Source: Thiorhodococcus minor (lineage in GTDB: Bacteria; Pseudomonadota; Gammaproteobacteria; Chromatiales; Chromatiaceae). From it: a stretch of DNA of 64,000 nucleotides. The stretch covers positions 33,210-97,209 of the forward strand of contig NZ_JAAIJQ010000010.1 in the NCBI RefSeq assembly GCF_010820565.1, written 5' to 3'. The position numbers were made by a program, and so were the translations under genes. The notes beneath the pieces are model-generated. The model searched no databases. It was not told the origin of the DNA and saw only the letters and a list, made by a program, of their open reading frames with translations. This document shows, piece by piece, positions 26,658 through 34,879 of this stretch. How positions within the stretch are numbered: position 1 is the first letter of the stretch; each line of letters begins with the position of its first letter.

Positions 26658-27262
26658 CGCATCAACTCCTCGCGGTTCGAATGAATGCTTGGGCGCATTC
26701 CCCAGGGCACGCCTGTCTTCGGAGTCGGCCGCACCTAGAGCTCATCGAGCCTTGCCACTGGCGCGCCGCCACGCTCGCCAGCCTTTGCCCGAGCCCGCCC
26801 GTCATTGTGACGGGGGTCTCAGTTCGAGCTCAAGCTCCTCGCGATCGCATGCCGGTCGGAGAGATGCTTCCACCTGGTATGGATGCGACAGGGCTGGACG
26901 TACGCAGATTCAGGCTGCTCTGGCGCTGGTACGCGTCTGCTTGGTTGTGGCTATAATGGCCCGTAGTTTTTCGCGGCATTACACCCCTAAGGCTCCAGGG
27001 TATTGGAGTCATCACCGAGTCGCTCGGTCGTCCGTCAGGACGAGCCGGGGGTGACGTGTAGGCGCAATGGATGCGTGTCCGGCTTATCTCGCGAGGCAAC
27101 ATCCTTCACGACGCCGGTCGTTCGCGATCCGCGCAATCTCAGTCGGTTAGGAGGCGTATGGATGACGTATCCCATCTCACCAGCTCGCGATGAGAACTTG
27201 TGCCGTCGGCGACGAAATCAAGGCTATTCAAGCCGCGATGGATTCAGCAGAGTGAGATAAGT
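26658..27262 (+). promoter_or_regulatory. long leader region upstream of pilM
   Basis: 605 bases without a convincing gene. A perfect -10 hexamer TATAAT is present at 26952-26957, but the expected -35 position reads GTACGC. Downstream, CTCCA and TGGAG near 26992-27008 can form a small hairpin. If transcription starts near 26964 the pil mRNA leader would be about 300 bases. Short open frames here have no ribosome sites or recognisable content. Confidence 0.45.
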
Positions 27263-28336
27263 ATGTTTGGCCTCAGTCGCAAGAACACCCCCCTGCTAGG
27301 CATCGACATCAGCTCGACTGCGGTGAAGCTGATCGAGCTTTCTCGTGCCGCGGGCTCCAAAGCCGGGCGCTATCGCGTCGAGCACTACGCGATCGAGCCG
27401 CTGCCTGCCAATGCCGTCGCCGAGAAGAAGATCGCCGAGCCCGAAGCGGTCGGTCAATGTATCCGCAAGGCCGCCGGCAAGGCCGGCTCTCGAGCCAAGC
27501 GAGCGGCCGTCGCCGTGGCGGGGTCGGCGGTCATCACCAAGGTGATTACCATGCCCGCCAGCTTGACGGATGCGGAGATGGAGACGCAGATCCAGCTCGA
27601 GGCGGACCAATACATCCCCTATCCCTTGGAAGAGGTCAACCTCGACTTCGACATCGTCGGGCCGTCGAAGACCAGTCCCGAAGTGGTCGATGTGCTGCTC
27701 GCGGCATCGCGGCGCGAGAATGTCGACGATCGCATCGGCGTGCTGGAGCTCGCGGGACTCACGCCGGCCATCGTCGACGTGGAGGCCTATGCCATGGAGA
27801 ACGCCTGCTCGCTGTTCCTGCGGATGGGCGATCAAGCGGGGGCATCGAAGACGCTAGCTGTGGTCGATGTCGGGGCGGCAACCACGACGCTGCACGTGCT
27901 CAACGAAGGCCAGATCATCTATACCCGCGAGCAGAATTTCGGCGGTCAGCAGCTGCGCGAAGAGGTGCAGCGCCGCTATGGACTGTCGCGCGAGCAGGCG
28001 ATCCAGAAGATTCTCGACGGCGACGTGGCGGACACCTACGAGATCGACGTGCTCGGCCCCTTCAAGGAGGCGCTGGCCCAGCAAATCGGCCGTGCGCTGC
28101 AGTTCTTCTATTCCGGGACGACCTTCAACAAGGTCGATCAAATCCTCCTCGCCGGCGGGCCAGCCAGTATCGCCCGGATCGATGCCCTGGTGGAAGACAG
28201 ACTCAAGGTTCCGACCATGGTCGCGAATCCCTTCAGTCAGATGTCCATCGCACCGGACATCAAGTCCCAACAACTCATGCGAGAGGCGCCCGGCATGATG
28301 GTCGCGGTCGGGCTCGCGCTGCGAGGGCTCGATTAA
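27263..28336 (+). CDS. pilM: type IV pilus assembly protein PilM
   Basis: Actin-like cytoplasmic ATPase fold (357 aa) that docks on the N-terminus of PilN and links the alignment complex to the pilus motor. Start at 27263 gives MFGLSRKNTPLLGIDISSTA, with phosphate-binding loop 1 (GIDISSTAVKLIEL); later LAVVDVGAATTTLHVLN and ILLAGGPASIARIDALVEDR are the other nucleotide-binding loops. Only one base separates its stop from the pilN ATG. The order M-N-O-P-Q, followed by aroK and aroB, is conserved in gammaproteobacteria. Confidence 0.96.
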   Translation: MFGLSRKNTPLLGIDISSTAVKLIELSRAAGSKAGRYRVEHYAIEPLPANAVAEKKIAEPEAVGQCIRKAAGKAGSRAKRAAVAVAGSAVITKVITMPASLTDAEMETQIQLEADQYIPYPLEEVNLDFDIVGPSKTSPEVVDVLLAASRRENVDDRIGVLELAGLTPAIVDVEAYAMENACSLFLRMGDQAGASKTLAVVDVGAATTTLHVLNEGQIIYTREQNFGGQQLREEVQRRYGLSREQAIQKILDGDVADTYEIDVLGPFKEALAQQIGRALQFFYSGTTFNKVDQILLAGGPASIARIDALVEDRLKVPTMVANPFSQMSIAPDIKSQQLMREAPGMMVAVGLALRGLD

Positions 28337-28900
28337 ATGGCGCGTATCAATCTACTCCCATGGCGCGAGGAAGCGCGCCAGCAACGCCGCAAAGACTTCT
28401 TGACAGCCCTCGGGCTCGGCCTGGTCGTCACCCTGCTCGGGGCGATCCTGGTGCATGTCTATTTCGAGGGCCGCATCAGCGCTCAGCAGTCGCGGAACAC
28501 CTATCTCAAGACCCAGATCGCCAGTCTCGACCGCAAGATCAAGGAGATCAAGGATCTGGAGAAGACCAAGGCGGACCTGCTCGCGCGGATGGACATCATC
28601 CAAAAGCTGCAGACGAGTCGGCCGGAGATCGTCAGACTCTTCGATGAGCTGGTCTCCGCCCTACCCGCGGGCGTCTACCTGACGAAGGTTCAGCAATCCG
28701 GTAGTGCCGTGGTGATGGAAGGCAGGGCGCAGTCCAACGCGCGGGTGTCGGCGTTCATGGGCAAGATCGAGCGCTCCGAGTGGATTGGCAAGCCGCGGCT
28801 CATGCTGATCGAGAATAAGGACAAGACAGGCACGGGGCTCAGTCACTTCAGGCTCTCGTTCGATCAGGTCAGCCCTAAGAAAGCAGATGAGGATGCCTGA
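28337..28900 (+). CDS. pilN: type IV pilus inner-membrane protein PilN
   Basis: Bitopic inner-membrane protein of 187 aa. The cytoplasmic N-terminus ARINLLPWREEARQQR is the conserved PilM-binding peptide; one transmembrane helix spans about residues 22-42, followed by a coiled coil (about 45-90) and a ferredoxin-like periplasmic domain. It heterodimerises with PilO. Starts immediately after the pilM stop. Confidence 0.96.
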   Translation: MARINLLPWREEARQQRRKDFLTALGLGLVVTLLGAILVHVYFEGRISAQQSRNTYLKTQIASLDRKIKEIKDLEKTKADLLARMDIIQKLQTSRPEIVRLFDELVSALPAGVYLTKVQQSGSAVVMEGRAQSNARVSAFMGKIERSEWIGKPRLMLIENKDKTGTGLSHFRLSFDQVSPKKADEDA

Positions 28901-28968
28901 AGGGCCTCGAGGCTTGGGGCACCGGCGACGCGAGTGATGAACCGAGACAATCCGGATGGGATGCGGTT

Positions 28969-29595
28969 ATGGATCTGAATGAGTTAAACGAGCTCGATCT
29001 GAATAGCTTTGGCGAATGGCCGATTCCGGTCAAGGCCGTCGCGATTCTGTTGGCCTGTATCGCCCTCGGCGGCGCGGCCTACTACTTCGACACCAAGGAT
29101 CAGCGCGCACGTTTGGCGCAAGTGGAATCGCAGGAGCGCGATCTCCGCGGAGAGCTCGAGCGCAAGCAGAGGAAGGCGGCGAACCTGGACGCCTATCGCA
29201 ATCAGCTGGCCGAGATGAAGGAGTCGTTCGGCGCCATGCTGCGACAGCTTCCGAACAAGACCGAGGTCGCATCCCTCCTGGTGGACGTCTCGCAGACCGG
29301 GCTGGCGAACGGGCTCGAGTTCGAGCTGTTTCAACCTGAGAATGAGATCACCAAGGACTTCTACGCCGAGCTGCCGATCCGGATTCGAGTGAACGGAGGC
29401 TACCATGATTTCGGTCGTTTCATCAGTGGCCTGGCTGCACTGCCTCGCATCGTGACGATTCACAACATCGAGATGCAGAACGCGGGCGGCGGTCGCGGCT
29501 CCAGCGGCCGGAACGGCGTCGAGCCCGGCGAGGCACTGGCACTTCAGGCGACAGTGAAGACCTACCGCTATCTTGACGAGGAGACGGCACAATGA
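28969..29595 (+). CDS. pilO: type IV pilus inner-membrane protein PilO
   Basis: A 208-residue partner of PilN. The acidic N-terminus MDLNELNELDLNSFGEWP precedes one transmembrane helix (about 20-40), a coiled coil (about 45-85), and a periplasmic domain with LPNKTEVASLLVDVSQTGLANGL and ELPIRIRVNGGYHDFGRFISGLA split across residues 90-150. A 68-base gap separates it from pilN, the largest inside the operon, and its stop overlaps pilP by four bases. Confidence 0.95.
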   Translation: MDLNELNELDLNSFGEWPIPVKAVAILLACIALGGAAYYFDTKDQRARLAQVESQERDLRGELERKQRKAANLDAYRNQLAEMKESFGAMLRQLPNKTEVASLLVDVSQTGLANGLEFELFQPENEITKDFYAELPIRIRVNGGYHDFGRFISGLAALPRIVTIHNIEMQNAGGGRGSSGRNGVEPGEALALQATVKTYRYLDEETAQ

Positions 29596-30122
29596 CTCGC
29601 CGTCAGCGACTGCAGAAACTCCTATGGCTTGCTCCGACCCTCCTCCTCGGAGGCTGTGGCGGAAACGACATGAACGACCTAGAAAACTATGTCCAGCAGG
29701 TTCTTGCGAAACCTCCAGGGCCCATCGAGCCGCTCCCCGAGATCAAGCCCGTGGGTACCTTCGTCTACGAGCCGGGTGATCGGCGGGATCCCTTCACGCC
29801 TGACGCTCAGTCGGCACCCGAAGAGGAGGTCGTCCTCGACAATGGTCTTGCTCCGGATCCGAATCGGCGCAAGGAGGAGCTGGAAGGCTATCCTCTGGAC
29901 TCGCTGCGAATGGTTGGCACCTTGGAGATGGACAACGGCAGATGGGGACTGATCCGCACCAAGGAAGGCATACTCCATCGCGTCAGGGTCGGCAACTACC
30001 TGGGTCAAAACAATGGGCAGATCATCAGTATCCAGGATGACGAGATCCAATTGACCGAAATCGTTTCAGATGCGCCTGGCCAATGGCGTGAGCGCGCGGC
30101 GACCGTCGCGCTGTCCGAATGA
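29592..30122 (+). CDS. pilP: type IV pilus lipoprotein PilP
   Basis: Inner-membrane lipoprotein of 176 aa connecting PilNO to the secretin PilQ. The signal peptide ends at the lipobox LLGGC near residues 18-22; FVYEPGDRRDPFTPD and YPLDSLRMVGTLEMDNGRWGL mark the PilP fold, a small beta-sandwich similar to the HR domain of GspC. Overlaps pilO at its start (ATGA) and pilQ at its end. All features match the family. Confidence 0.95.
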   Translation: MTRRQRLQKLLWLAPTLLLGGCGGNDMNDLENYVQQVLAKPPGPIEPLPEIKPVGTFVYEPGDRRDPFTPDAQSAPEEEVVLDNGLAPDPNRRKEELEGYPLDSLRMVGTLEMDNGRWGLIRTKEGILHRVRVGNYLGQNNGQIISIQDDEIQLTEIVSDAPGQWRERAATVALSE

Positions 30123-30142
30123 TCCGTGGAGGGAAGACTGCG

Positions 30143-32521
30143 ATGAAAAGCCCATTCAACAGCGACCGGGTGGCCAGGCCCAGAGCGACGCTGCGACACT
30201 CGCTCGAGACGCTGAGCCTGAGGATCCTGCTGCCGACGCTGGCGATTCTTATCGGCTTCCCAGCCTTCGCCGCGGAGCTGCGGGACGTCGACTTCGCGGC
30301 CTTGCCGGGAAGCAAAGTCGAGATCCATCTCGACCTCAGCGAGCCCGTCGGTGCGCCCGAAGCCTTTGCGACCGAGTCGCCGGCAAGGATCGCCATCGAC
30401 CTCCCCGGCGTCACCAGCAAGCTGGACACCAAAGCCCTACCCATCGGCGTGGGTGCCGTCCACAGCCTGGTTGCGGTCGAGGCCAGCGACCGCACCCGAA
30501 TCGTACTGAATCTGACGGACCCAGTCCCTTATGACGTCACGACGTCCGGAAGCCGCATAACCATCGCCGTCGATACCGAGGGCAAGGTTGCCGCGGCGAT
30601 GCCGCCACCCCTCCCCGCGGCCCAGTCGAGGCCGCAGACGACCTTGGCGACACAGCCTGCGCCTGCGACACAGCAGGCGGCAGCACCCAGCTGGAGCTAC
30701 CCAGCCAGGGAGCGTCGCGCCGCGGCGGCTGGGCCGTCGGTCCGGGATATCGACTTCCGGCGCGGCGCGAGCGGCGAAGGGCGCATCATGATCCGTCTTC
30801 CGAATGCGGACACGCGCGTCGCGGTGCGCGAGCAGGCCACGCGCGTGTACATCGACCTTTACGACAGCTCTTTGCCGCAGCGACTCTTCAGACGTCTCGA
30901 TGTCATGGATTTCGCAACTCCGGTCACGGCCGTAGAGGCCCGCCCCAACGGTGGCAATGTCGAGATCGAGGTCCAAACGGAAGGCGACTTCGATTATATG
31001 GCCTATCAGACGGACGAGATCTTCACCCTGGATTTCCGGCCGCTCACGGCGGCAGAGAAGGAAGAGCTCGCGAGACAGAAAGTCGTCTACGAGGGAGACC
31101 GCCTGTCGCTGAACTTCCAAGACATCGAGGTGCGCGCCGTTCTGCAGGTCCTTGCGGACTTTACGGACCTGAATCTGGTCGCGAGCGATAGCGTCCAGGG
31201 CAACATCACCCTAAGGCTGAAGAACGTCCCCTGGGATCAGGCGCTCGACATCATCCTAAAGACCAAGGGCCTGTCCATGCGGCAGAACGGCAATGTGATC
31301 ATGGTCGCGCCAACCCAAGAGCTGGCCGCCCAAGAGCAGCTCGAAATGGAAGCCCATCAAAAGATCGAAGAGCTGGCTCCACTTCGGACCGAGTTCATCC
31401 AAGTGAAATATGCCAAGGCCGCCGAGATCGCCGCTGTGCTGCAAGGTATCAGAGGAGCCGGGGGCGTGGGAGCACGCGCAGTAAGCAATGCGTCGCGACG
31501 CGATGCGGTGGGAGCCTCCGGGCTGCAGCAAGCCGCGGCATCCGTGGGCGTGTCGGATCACGGCATCTTGTCGCCACGGGGCTCGGTCACCTTTGACGAG
31601 CGAACGAACACCCTCATCGTTCAAGACACCCTTGCCCAGCTTGAGGAGATTCGCCGCGTGGTCAATCTACTCGACGTCGCGGTGCGTCAGGTCATGATCG
31701 AATCGCGTGTCGTCATCGCGAACAACGATTTTGCGCGGGACCTGGGCGTGCGCTTCGGCGTCTCCGGCTCGATGGGATCCTTCCAGAACAACGAGCTTCT
31801 GATCGCGGGCGGCCAAGACGGGAATCTGGCCCTATCCGGCTATGATTCCGGTCCCTTCGGTCTCAACACGGAAACCGGAACGCGCTACAATTCGACGCTC
31901 ACGGATGATGACGGAAACGCCACCCTCATCACGAACCTACCTGCCGACTCCATTGCTGATCCGACCGGCTCCATCAACTTCCTGATAGGAAAGGTAGGAT
32001 CCTATCTGATCCAACTCGAGCTATCCGCCATGCAGCGTGAAGGGCGCGGAGAGGTCGTGTCCAGTCCGCGCGTCATCACCTCCGACCAACATCAGGCGAC
32101 GATCAAGGTTGGCCAGGAGATCCCGTACCAAGAGCGCACGGGCCAAGGCAACACCTCCGTGGCCTTTAAGGAGGCAGTGCTTCAGCTCGATGTGACACCC
32201 CATATCACGCCAGACGACCGCATCATCATGGACCTGGAGGTGAACAAGGATCAGCCCGACTACAGCAATGTCGTCCTTGGGGTTCCGCCGGTCGATACGC
32301 GGTCCGTAAAGACGAATGTGCTGGTCGACAACGGGGAAACCGTGGTGCTTGGCGGCGTGTTCGAGCGGGAAAAGACCTTCAGCAAATCGCAAGTACCCTG
32401 GCTTGGCGACGTGCCGCTGCTCGGGCGCCTGTTTAAGGAGGAGGCGCGGCAGGACAACAACTCCGAGCTGCTGATTTTCGTGACGCCCAAGATCCTCAAC
32501 AGCGAGATGGCGCAGCGCTAG
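30143..32521 (+). CDS. pilQ: type IV pilus secretin PilQ
   Basis: Outer-membrane secretin (792 aa) forming the pore for the pilus. The start at 30143 is favoured by GGAGGG upstream; an overlapping ATG at 30119 is an alternative that would be coupled to pilP. Order: signal peptide (residues about 1-43), two AMIN domains binding peptidoglycan (about 45-140 and 195-285), N0/STN domain (about 310-370), N1 domain (about 395-500) with a Ser/Ala/Gly-rich insert, and the secretin core with VSSPRVITSDQHQATIKVGQ and the C-terminal VVLGGVFEREK. Length is somewhat longer than P. aeruginosa PilQ (714 aa) because of the Pro/Gln/Ala-rich linker between the AMIN domains. Confidence 0.95.
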   Translation: MKSPFNSDRVARPRATLRHSLETLSLRILLPTLAILIGFPAFAAELRDVDFAALPGSKVEIHLDLSEPVGAPEAFATESPARIAIDLPGVTSKLDTKALPIGVGAVHSLVAVEASDRTRIVLNLTDPVPYDVTTSGSRITIAVDTEGKVAAAMPPPLPAAQSRPQTTLATQPAPATQQAAAPSWSYPARERRAAAAGPSVRDIDFRRGASGEGRIMIRLPNADTRVAVREQATRVYIDLYDSSLPQRLFRRLDVMDFATPVTAVEARPNGGNVEIEVQTEGDFDYMAYQTDEIFTLDFRPLTAAEKEELARQKVVYEGDRLSLNFQDIEVRAVLQVLADFTDLNLVASDSVQGNITLRLKNVPWDQALDIILKTKGLSMRQNGNVIMVAPTQELAAQEQLEMEAHQKIEELAPLRTEFIQVKYAKAAEIAAVLQGIRGAGGVGARAVSNASRRDAVGASGLQQAAASVGVSDHGILSPRGSVTFDERTNTLIVQDTLAQLEEIRRVVNLLDVAVRQVMIESRVVIANNDFARDLGVRFGVSGSMGSFQNNELLIAGGQDGNLALSGYDSGPFGLNTETGTRYNSTLTDDDGNATLITNLPADSIADPTGSINFLIGKVGSYLIQLELSAMQREGRGEVVSSPRVITSDQHQATIKVGQEIPYQERTGQGNTSVAFKEAVLQLDVTPHITPDDRIIMDLEVNKDQPDYSNVVLGVPPVDTRSVKTNVLVDNGETVVLGGVFEREKTFSKSQVPWLGDVPLLGRLFKEEARQDNNSELLIFVTPKILNSEMAQR

Positions 32522-32822
32522 GTCGTGTGCGCGGCATGTCCATTCCTGTCCACCTGTGACAGTCGGAGGCCGAGCTGACCGCTCTCACTGAGCGCTCAGC
32601 GACGCCGAAGGACGCGGGGAGCCTGGCTGGATCACCGAAGAGCAAAGAGCACGCATCATCGGCGTGCCTCGGCTCCCGGAGTGACAGCGGCTCCCCGCTT
32701 TGCGTTTCGAGCCGACGCCCGCCCAAGACAGGCGCTCCGACGCAGAACGAAGTGCCGGAAGGCAGGGTGGCGACCAGTCGGCGCCCTTGCTCGACAGCTC
32801 AAAATCTGGCATACCTTTCGCC
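32522..32822 (+). other. spacer between pilQ and aroK
   Basis: 301 bases. Weak promoter-like elements TTGCTC and CATACC with 17-base spacing lie just before aroK. A GAGCGCTC palindrome occurs early in the spacer. No terminator with a T-run and no coding content is evident; the aroK frame is open in part of it but not conserved. Confidence 0.35.
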
Positions 32823-33347
32823 ATGATGCGCGCACAGAACATATTCATCGTCGGCCCCATGGGGGCCGGCAAGAGCACCGTTGGACGGCAACTTTCGGAA
32901 GCCTTGTCGTTCACCTTCAAGGACAGCGATCAGGAGATCCAGAGGCGTACCGGCGTCGATATCCCCACGATTTTCGAGTACGAGGGGGAATCGGGGTTTC
33001 GCGCGCGGGAGCGGCAAGTCATTCAAGAGCTCGTCAGCGACGATCGCATCGTGCTCGCGACGGGCGGCGGCGCCGTGCTGAGTCCTGAGAACCGCCAGGA
33101 TCTCTCGGCCCGCGGTGTCGTCATCTACCTGCATTGCAGCCCGGAGCAGCAGTATGCGCGCACCGCGCGTGATCGCAACCGCCCCCTGCTCGACACTGAG
33201 GAGCCGCTGGCCAAGCTGCAAGAGCTGATGGCCGAGCGCGAGCCGCTCTACCGGCAAGTCGCCGACATGGTGGTCTCCACAGAGAAGCGGGGCACGAGCT
33301 CGGTCGTGAAGGAAATCTGCCGCCGCCTCGAGTCGGACGAGATCTGA
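32823..33347 (+). CDS. aroK: shikimate kinase
   Basis: AroK (174 aa) phosphorylates shikimate in the aromatic amino acid pathway. The start at 32823 gives [20 protein letters not shown] with the P-loop at residues 11-19; the size is that of E. coli AroK. The shikimate-binding Asp is in [13 protein letters not shown], the Arg/Gly pair in [13 protein letters not shown] and [13 protein letters not shown], and the lid contains ARDRNRPLL. aroB follows 16 bases later. Confidence 0.97.
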   Translation: MMRAQNIFIVGPMGAGKSTVGRQLSEALSFTFKDSDQEIQRRTGVDIPTIFEYEGESGFRARERQVIQELVSDDRIVLATGGGAVLSPENRQDLSARGVVIYLHCSPEQQYARTARDRNRPLLDTEEPLAKLQELMAEREPLYRQVADMVVSTEKRGTSSVVKEICRRLESDEI

Positions 33348-33363
33348 GGGAGCAGCCCCGACC

Positions 33364-34446
33364 ATGGCCAAGACCTTGACGGTTGACCTGGGGACACGTG
33401 AGTACCCCATCTTTATCGGCTCCGACCTCCTGACGCGCACAGACCTCTATCGGGATCACATCCTGGGAGGCCAGGTGATGATCGTCACCAACGAGACCGT
33501 AGGGCCGCTCTATCTGGATGCCGTCAAGACGGCACTCGGCGACTTTCAGGTCCGCGAGGTCATCCTCCCGGACGGAGAGGCGTACAAGACGCTAGAGGTG
33601 TGGAGCCGCATCTTCGACGCGCTACTGTCGGAGCGATTCGCCCGAGATGCCACGATCGTGGCACTCGGCGGCGGCGTGGTCGGTGACATGGCCGGCTTCG
33701 CGGCCGCCTGCTATCAGCGCGGGATCGCCTTCATTCAGGTGCCGACGACCTTGCTGGCTCAGGTGGACTCTTCCGTCGGCGGCAAGACGGGCATCAACCA
33801 TCCTGCCGGCAAGAACATGATCGGCGCCTTCCATCAGCCTCGCGCAGTCATTGCCGACACCGACACCTTGGAGACGCTACCTCAGCGCGAGCTTTCGGCC
33901 GGCCTCGCCGAAGTCCTCAAGTACGGCTTCATTCGCGATATCGCCTTTCTCGATTGGCTGGAGTCGCATATGGCGGAGCTCTTGGGGCGCGACCCGGCAG
34001 CCCTGGCCTACGCGATTGGCCGCTCCTGCGAGATCAAGGCGCAGATCGTCGCCGAGGACGAGTTCGAGGCCGGACACAGGGCACTGCTCAATCTCGGCCA
34101 TACGTTCGGCCATGCCATCGAGACCTGTGCCGGCTACGGGAGCTGGCTGCATGGGGAGGCCGTGGGCGCGGGGATGTGCCTCGCCTCGGACCTGTCACAT
34201 CGGATCGGATGGCTTTCCGAGTCCGATGTCGAGCGCACACGTCACCTGATCGCTTGCGCCGGCCTGCCGACCCAGCCACCTGCGGAGCTCGCACCAGAGG
34301 AGCTTCTCGGACTCATGGCGGTCGATAAGAAGGTCATCGGCGGTCAGTTGCGTCTCGTCCTCATGCAAGGCCTTGGCGAGGCGGTTGTGACGAGCGATTT
34401 CGACCGGGATCTGCTTCGCGCGACCCTAGCCTGCCGACGGCCGTGA
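33364..34446 (+). CDS. aroB: 3-dehydroquinate synthase
   Basis: AroB (360 aa) converts DAHP to 3-dehydroquinate using NAD and a divalent metal. Motifs: [16 protein letters not shown], the NAD loop [41 protein letters not shown], and the metal ligands in [20 protein letters not shown] and [11 protein letters not shown]. Full length and intact. In Pseudomonas a damX gene separates aroB from gltB; here it is missing and replaced by 433 bases of control region. Confidence 0.97.
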   Translation: MAKTLTVDLGTREYPIFIGSDLLTRTDLYRDHILGGQVMIVTNETVGPLYLDAVKTALGDFQVREVILPDGEAYKTLEVWSRIFDALLSERFARDATIVALGGGVVGDMAGFAAACYQRGIAFIQVPTTLLAQVDSSVGGKTGINHPAGKNMIGAFHQPRAVIADTDTLETLPQRELSAGLAEVLKYGFIRDIAFLDWLESHMAELLGRDPAALAYAIGRSCEIKAQIVAEDEFEAGHRALLNLGHTFGHAIETCAGYGSWLHGEAVGAGMCLASDLSHRIGWLSESDVERTRHLIACAGLPTQPPAELAPEELLGLMAVDKKVIGGQLRLVLMQGLGEAVVTSDFDRDLLRATLACRRP

Positions 34447-34478
34447 AAGCGGCGCCCTTGGTGCCTCTTGGTGCGGCG

Positions 34479-34495
34479 CGCACCTGATTCGTGCA
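34479..34495 (+). promoter_or_regulatory. NtrC-like binding site
   Basis: CGCACC-TGATT-CGTGCA matches the NtrC consensus TGCACC-N5-GGTGCA at ten of twelve positions. Its centre is about 95 bases upstream of the predicted sigma-54 start, a normal position for an enhancer-binding protein. Confidence 0.5.
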
Positions 34496-34555
34496 CCGCG
34501 AGCCCAAAATCCCGGCGTAGCTCTCCTAAATCGCTCTTTTTTCAGCACCTAGCAG

Positions 34556-34571
34556 TGGCATGACCTCTGCA
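34556..34571 (+). promoter_or_regulatory. candidate sigma-54 (RpoN) promoter of gltB
   Basis: TGGCATGACCTCTGCA fits the -24/-12 consensus TGGCACG-N4-TTGCA with two mismatches. The essential GG (34557-34558) and GC (34569-34570) are separated by exactly ten bases. Confidence 0.55.
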
Positions 34572-34879
34572 ACAGGGTTAAGATTAGCGGTTCGCGGTTT
34601 CATATCGGTCGGGTTTTGGGCTCATCGGAGCTCGCGCTCCCGTCGTGAACGAGCGACACCTTATAACCTGATCGCTGAAGTCTGGTCATCCTTAAGAGAG
34701 AGGAATTGCGTCCCACCCAACGCCTCGTCTGACCAGGCGACTTCCGGCATCGAGGATCACAGGATCGTGCTGCATGCCTCGGGCTGCGATCGGCTCATCT
34801 CAGCGGGATGGAGCCGGCGGCGGCCCTCGGCAGGGATCACGATCGGAATCATTTACTCCAGGTATCAACGAGGTCAGCG

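Larger units (their letters stand above)
34447..34879 (+). promoter_or_regulatory. control region and long leader of gltBD
   Basis: 433 bases with no gene. Contains an NtrC-like dyad at 34479-34495, GGTGC half-sites at 34460-34464 and 34470-34474, and a sigma-54-type promoter at 34556-34571. Transcription from that promoter would start near 34582 and produce a leader of about 300 bases before the gltB ATG. Confidence 0.55.

Noticed and set aside
26668..26700. tRNA-like T-loop sequence GGTTCGAATG
   Set aside because: No acceptor stem, anticodon arm or CCA can be folded around it.
26927..26945. Sigma-54-like TGGTACG...TGCTT upstream of pilM
   Set aside because: The GG to GC spacing is nine bases instead of the required ten.
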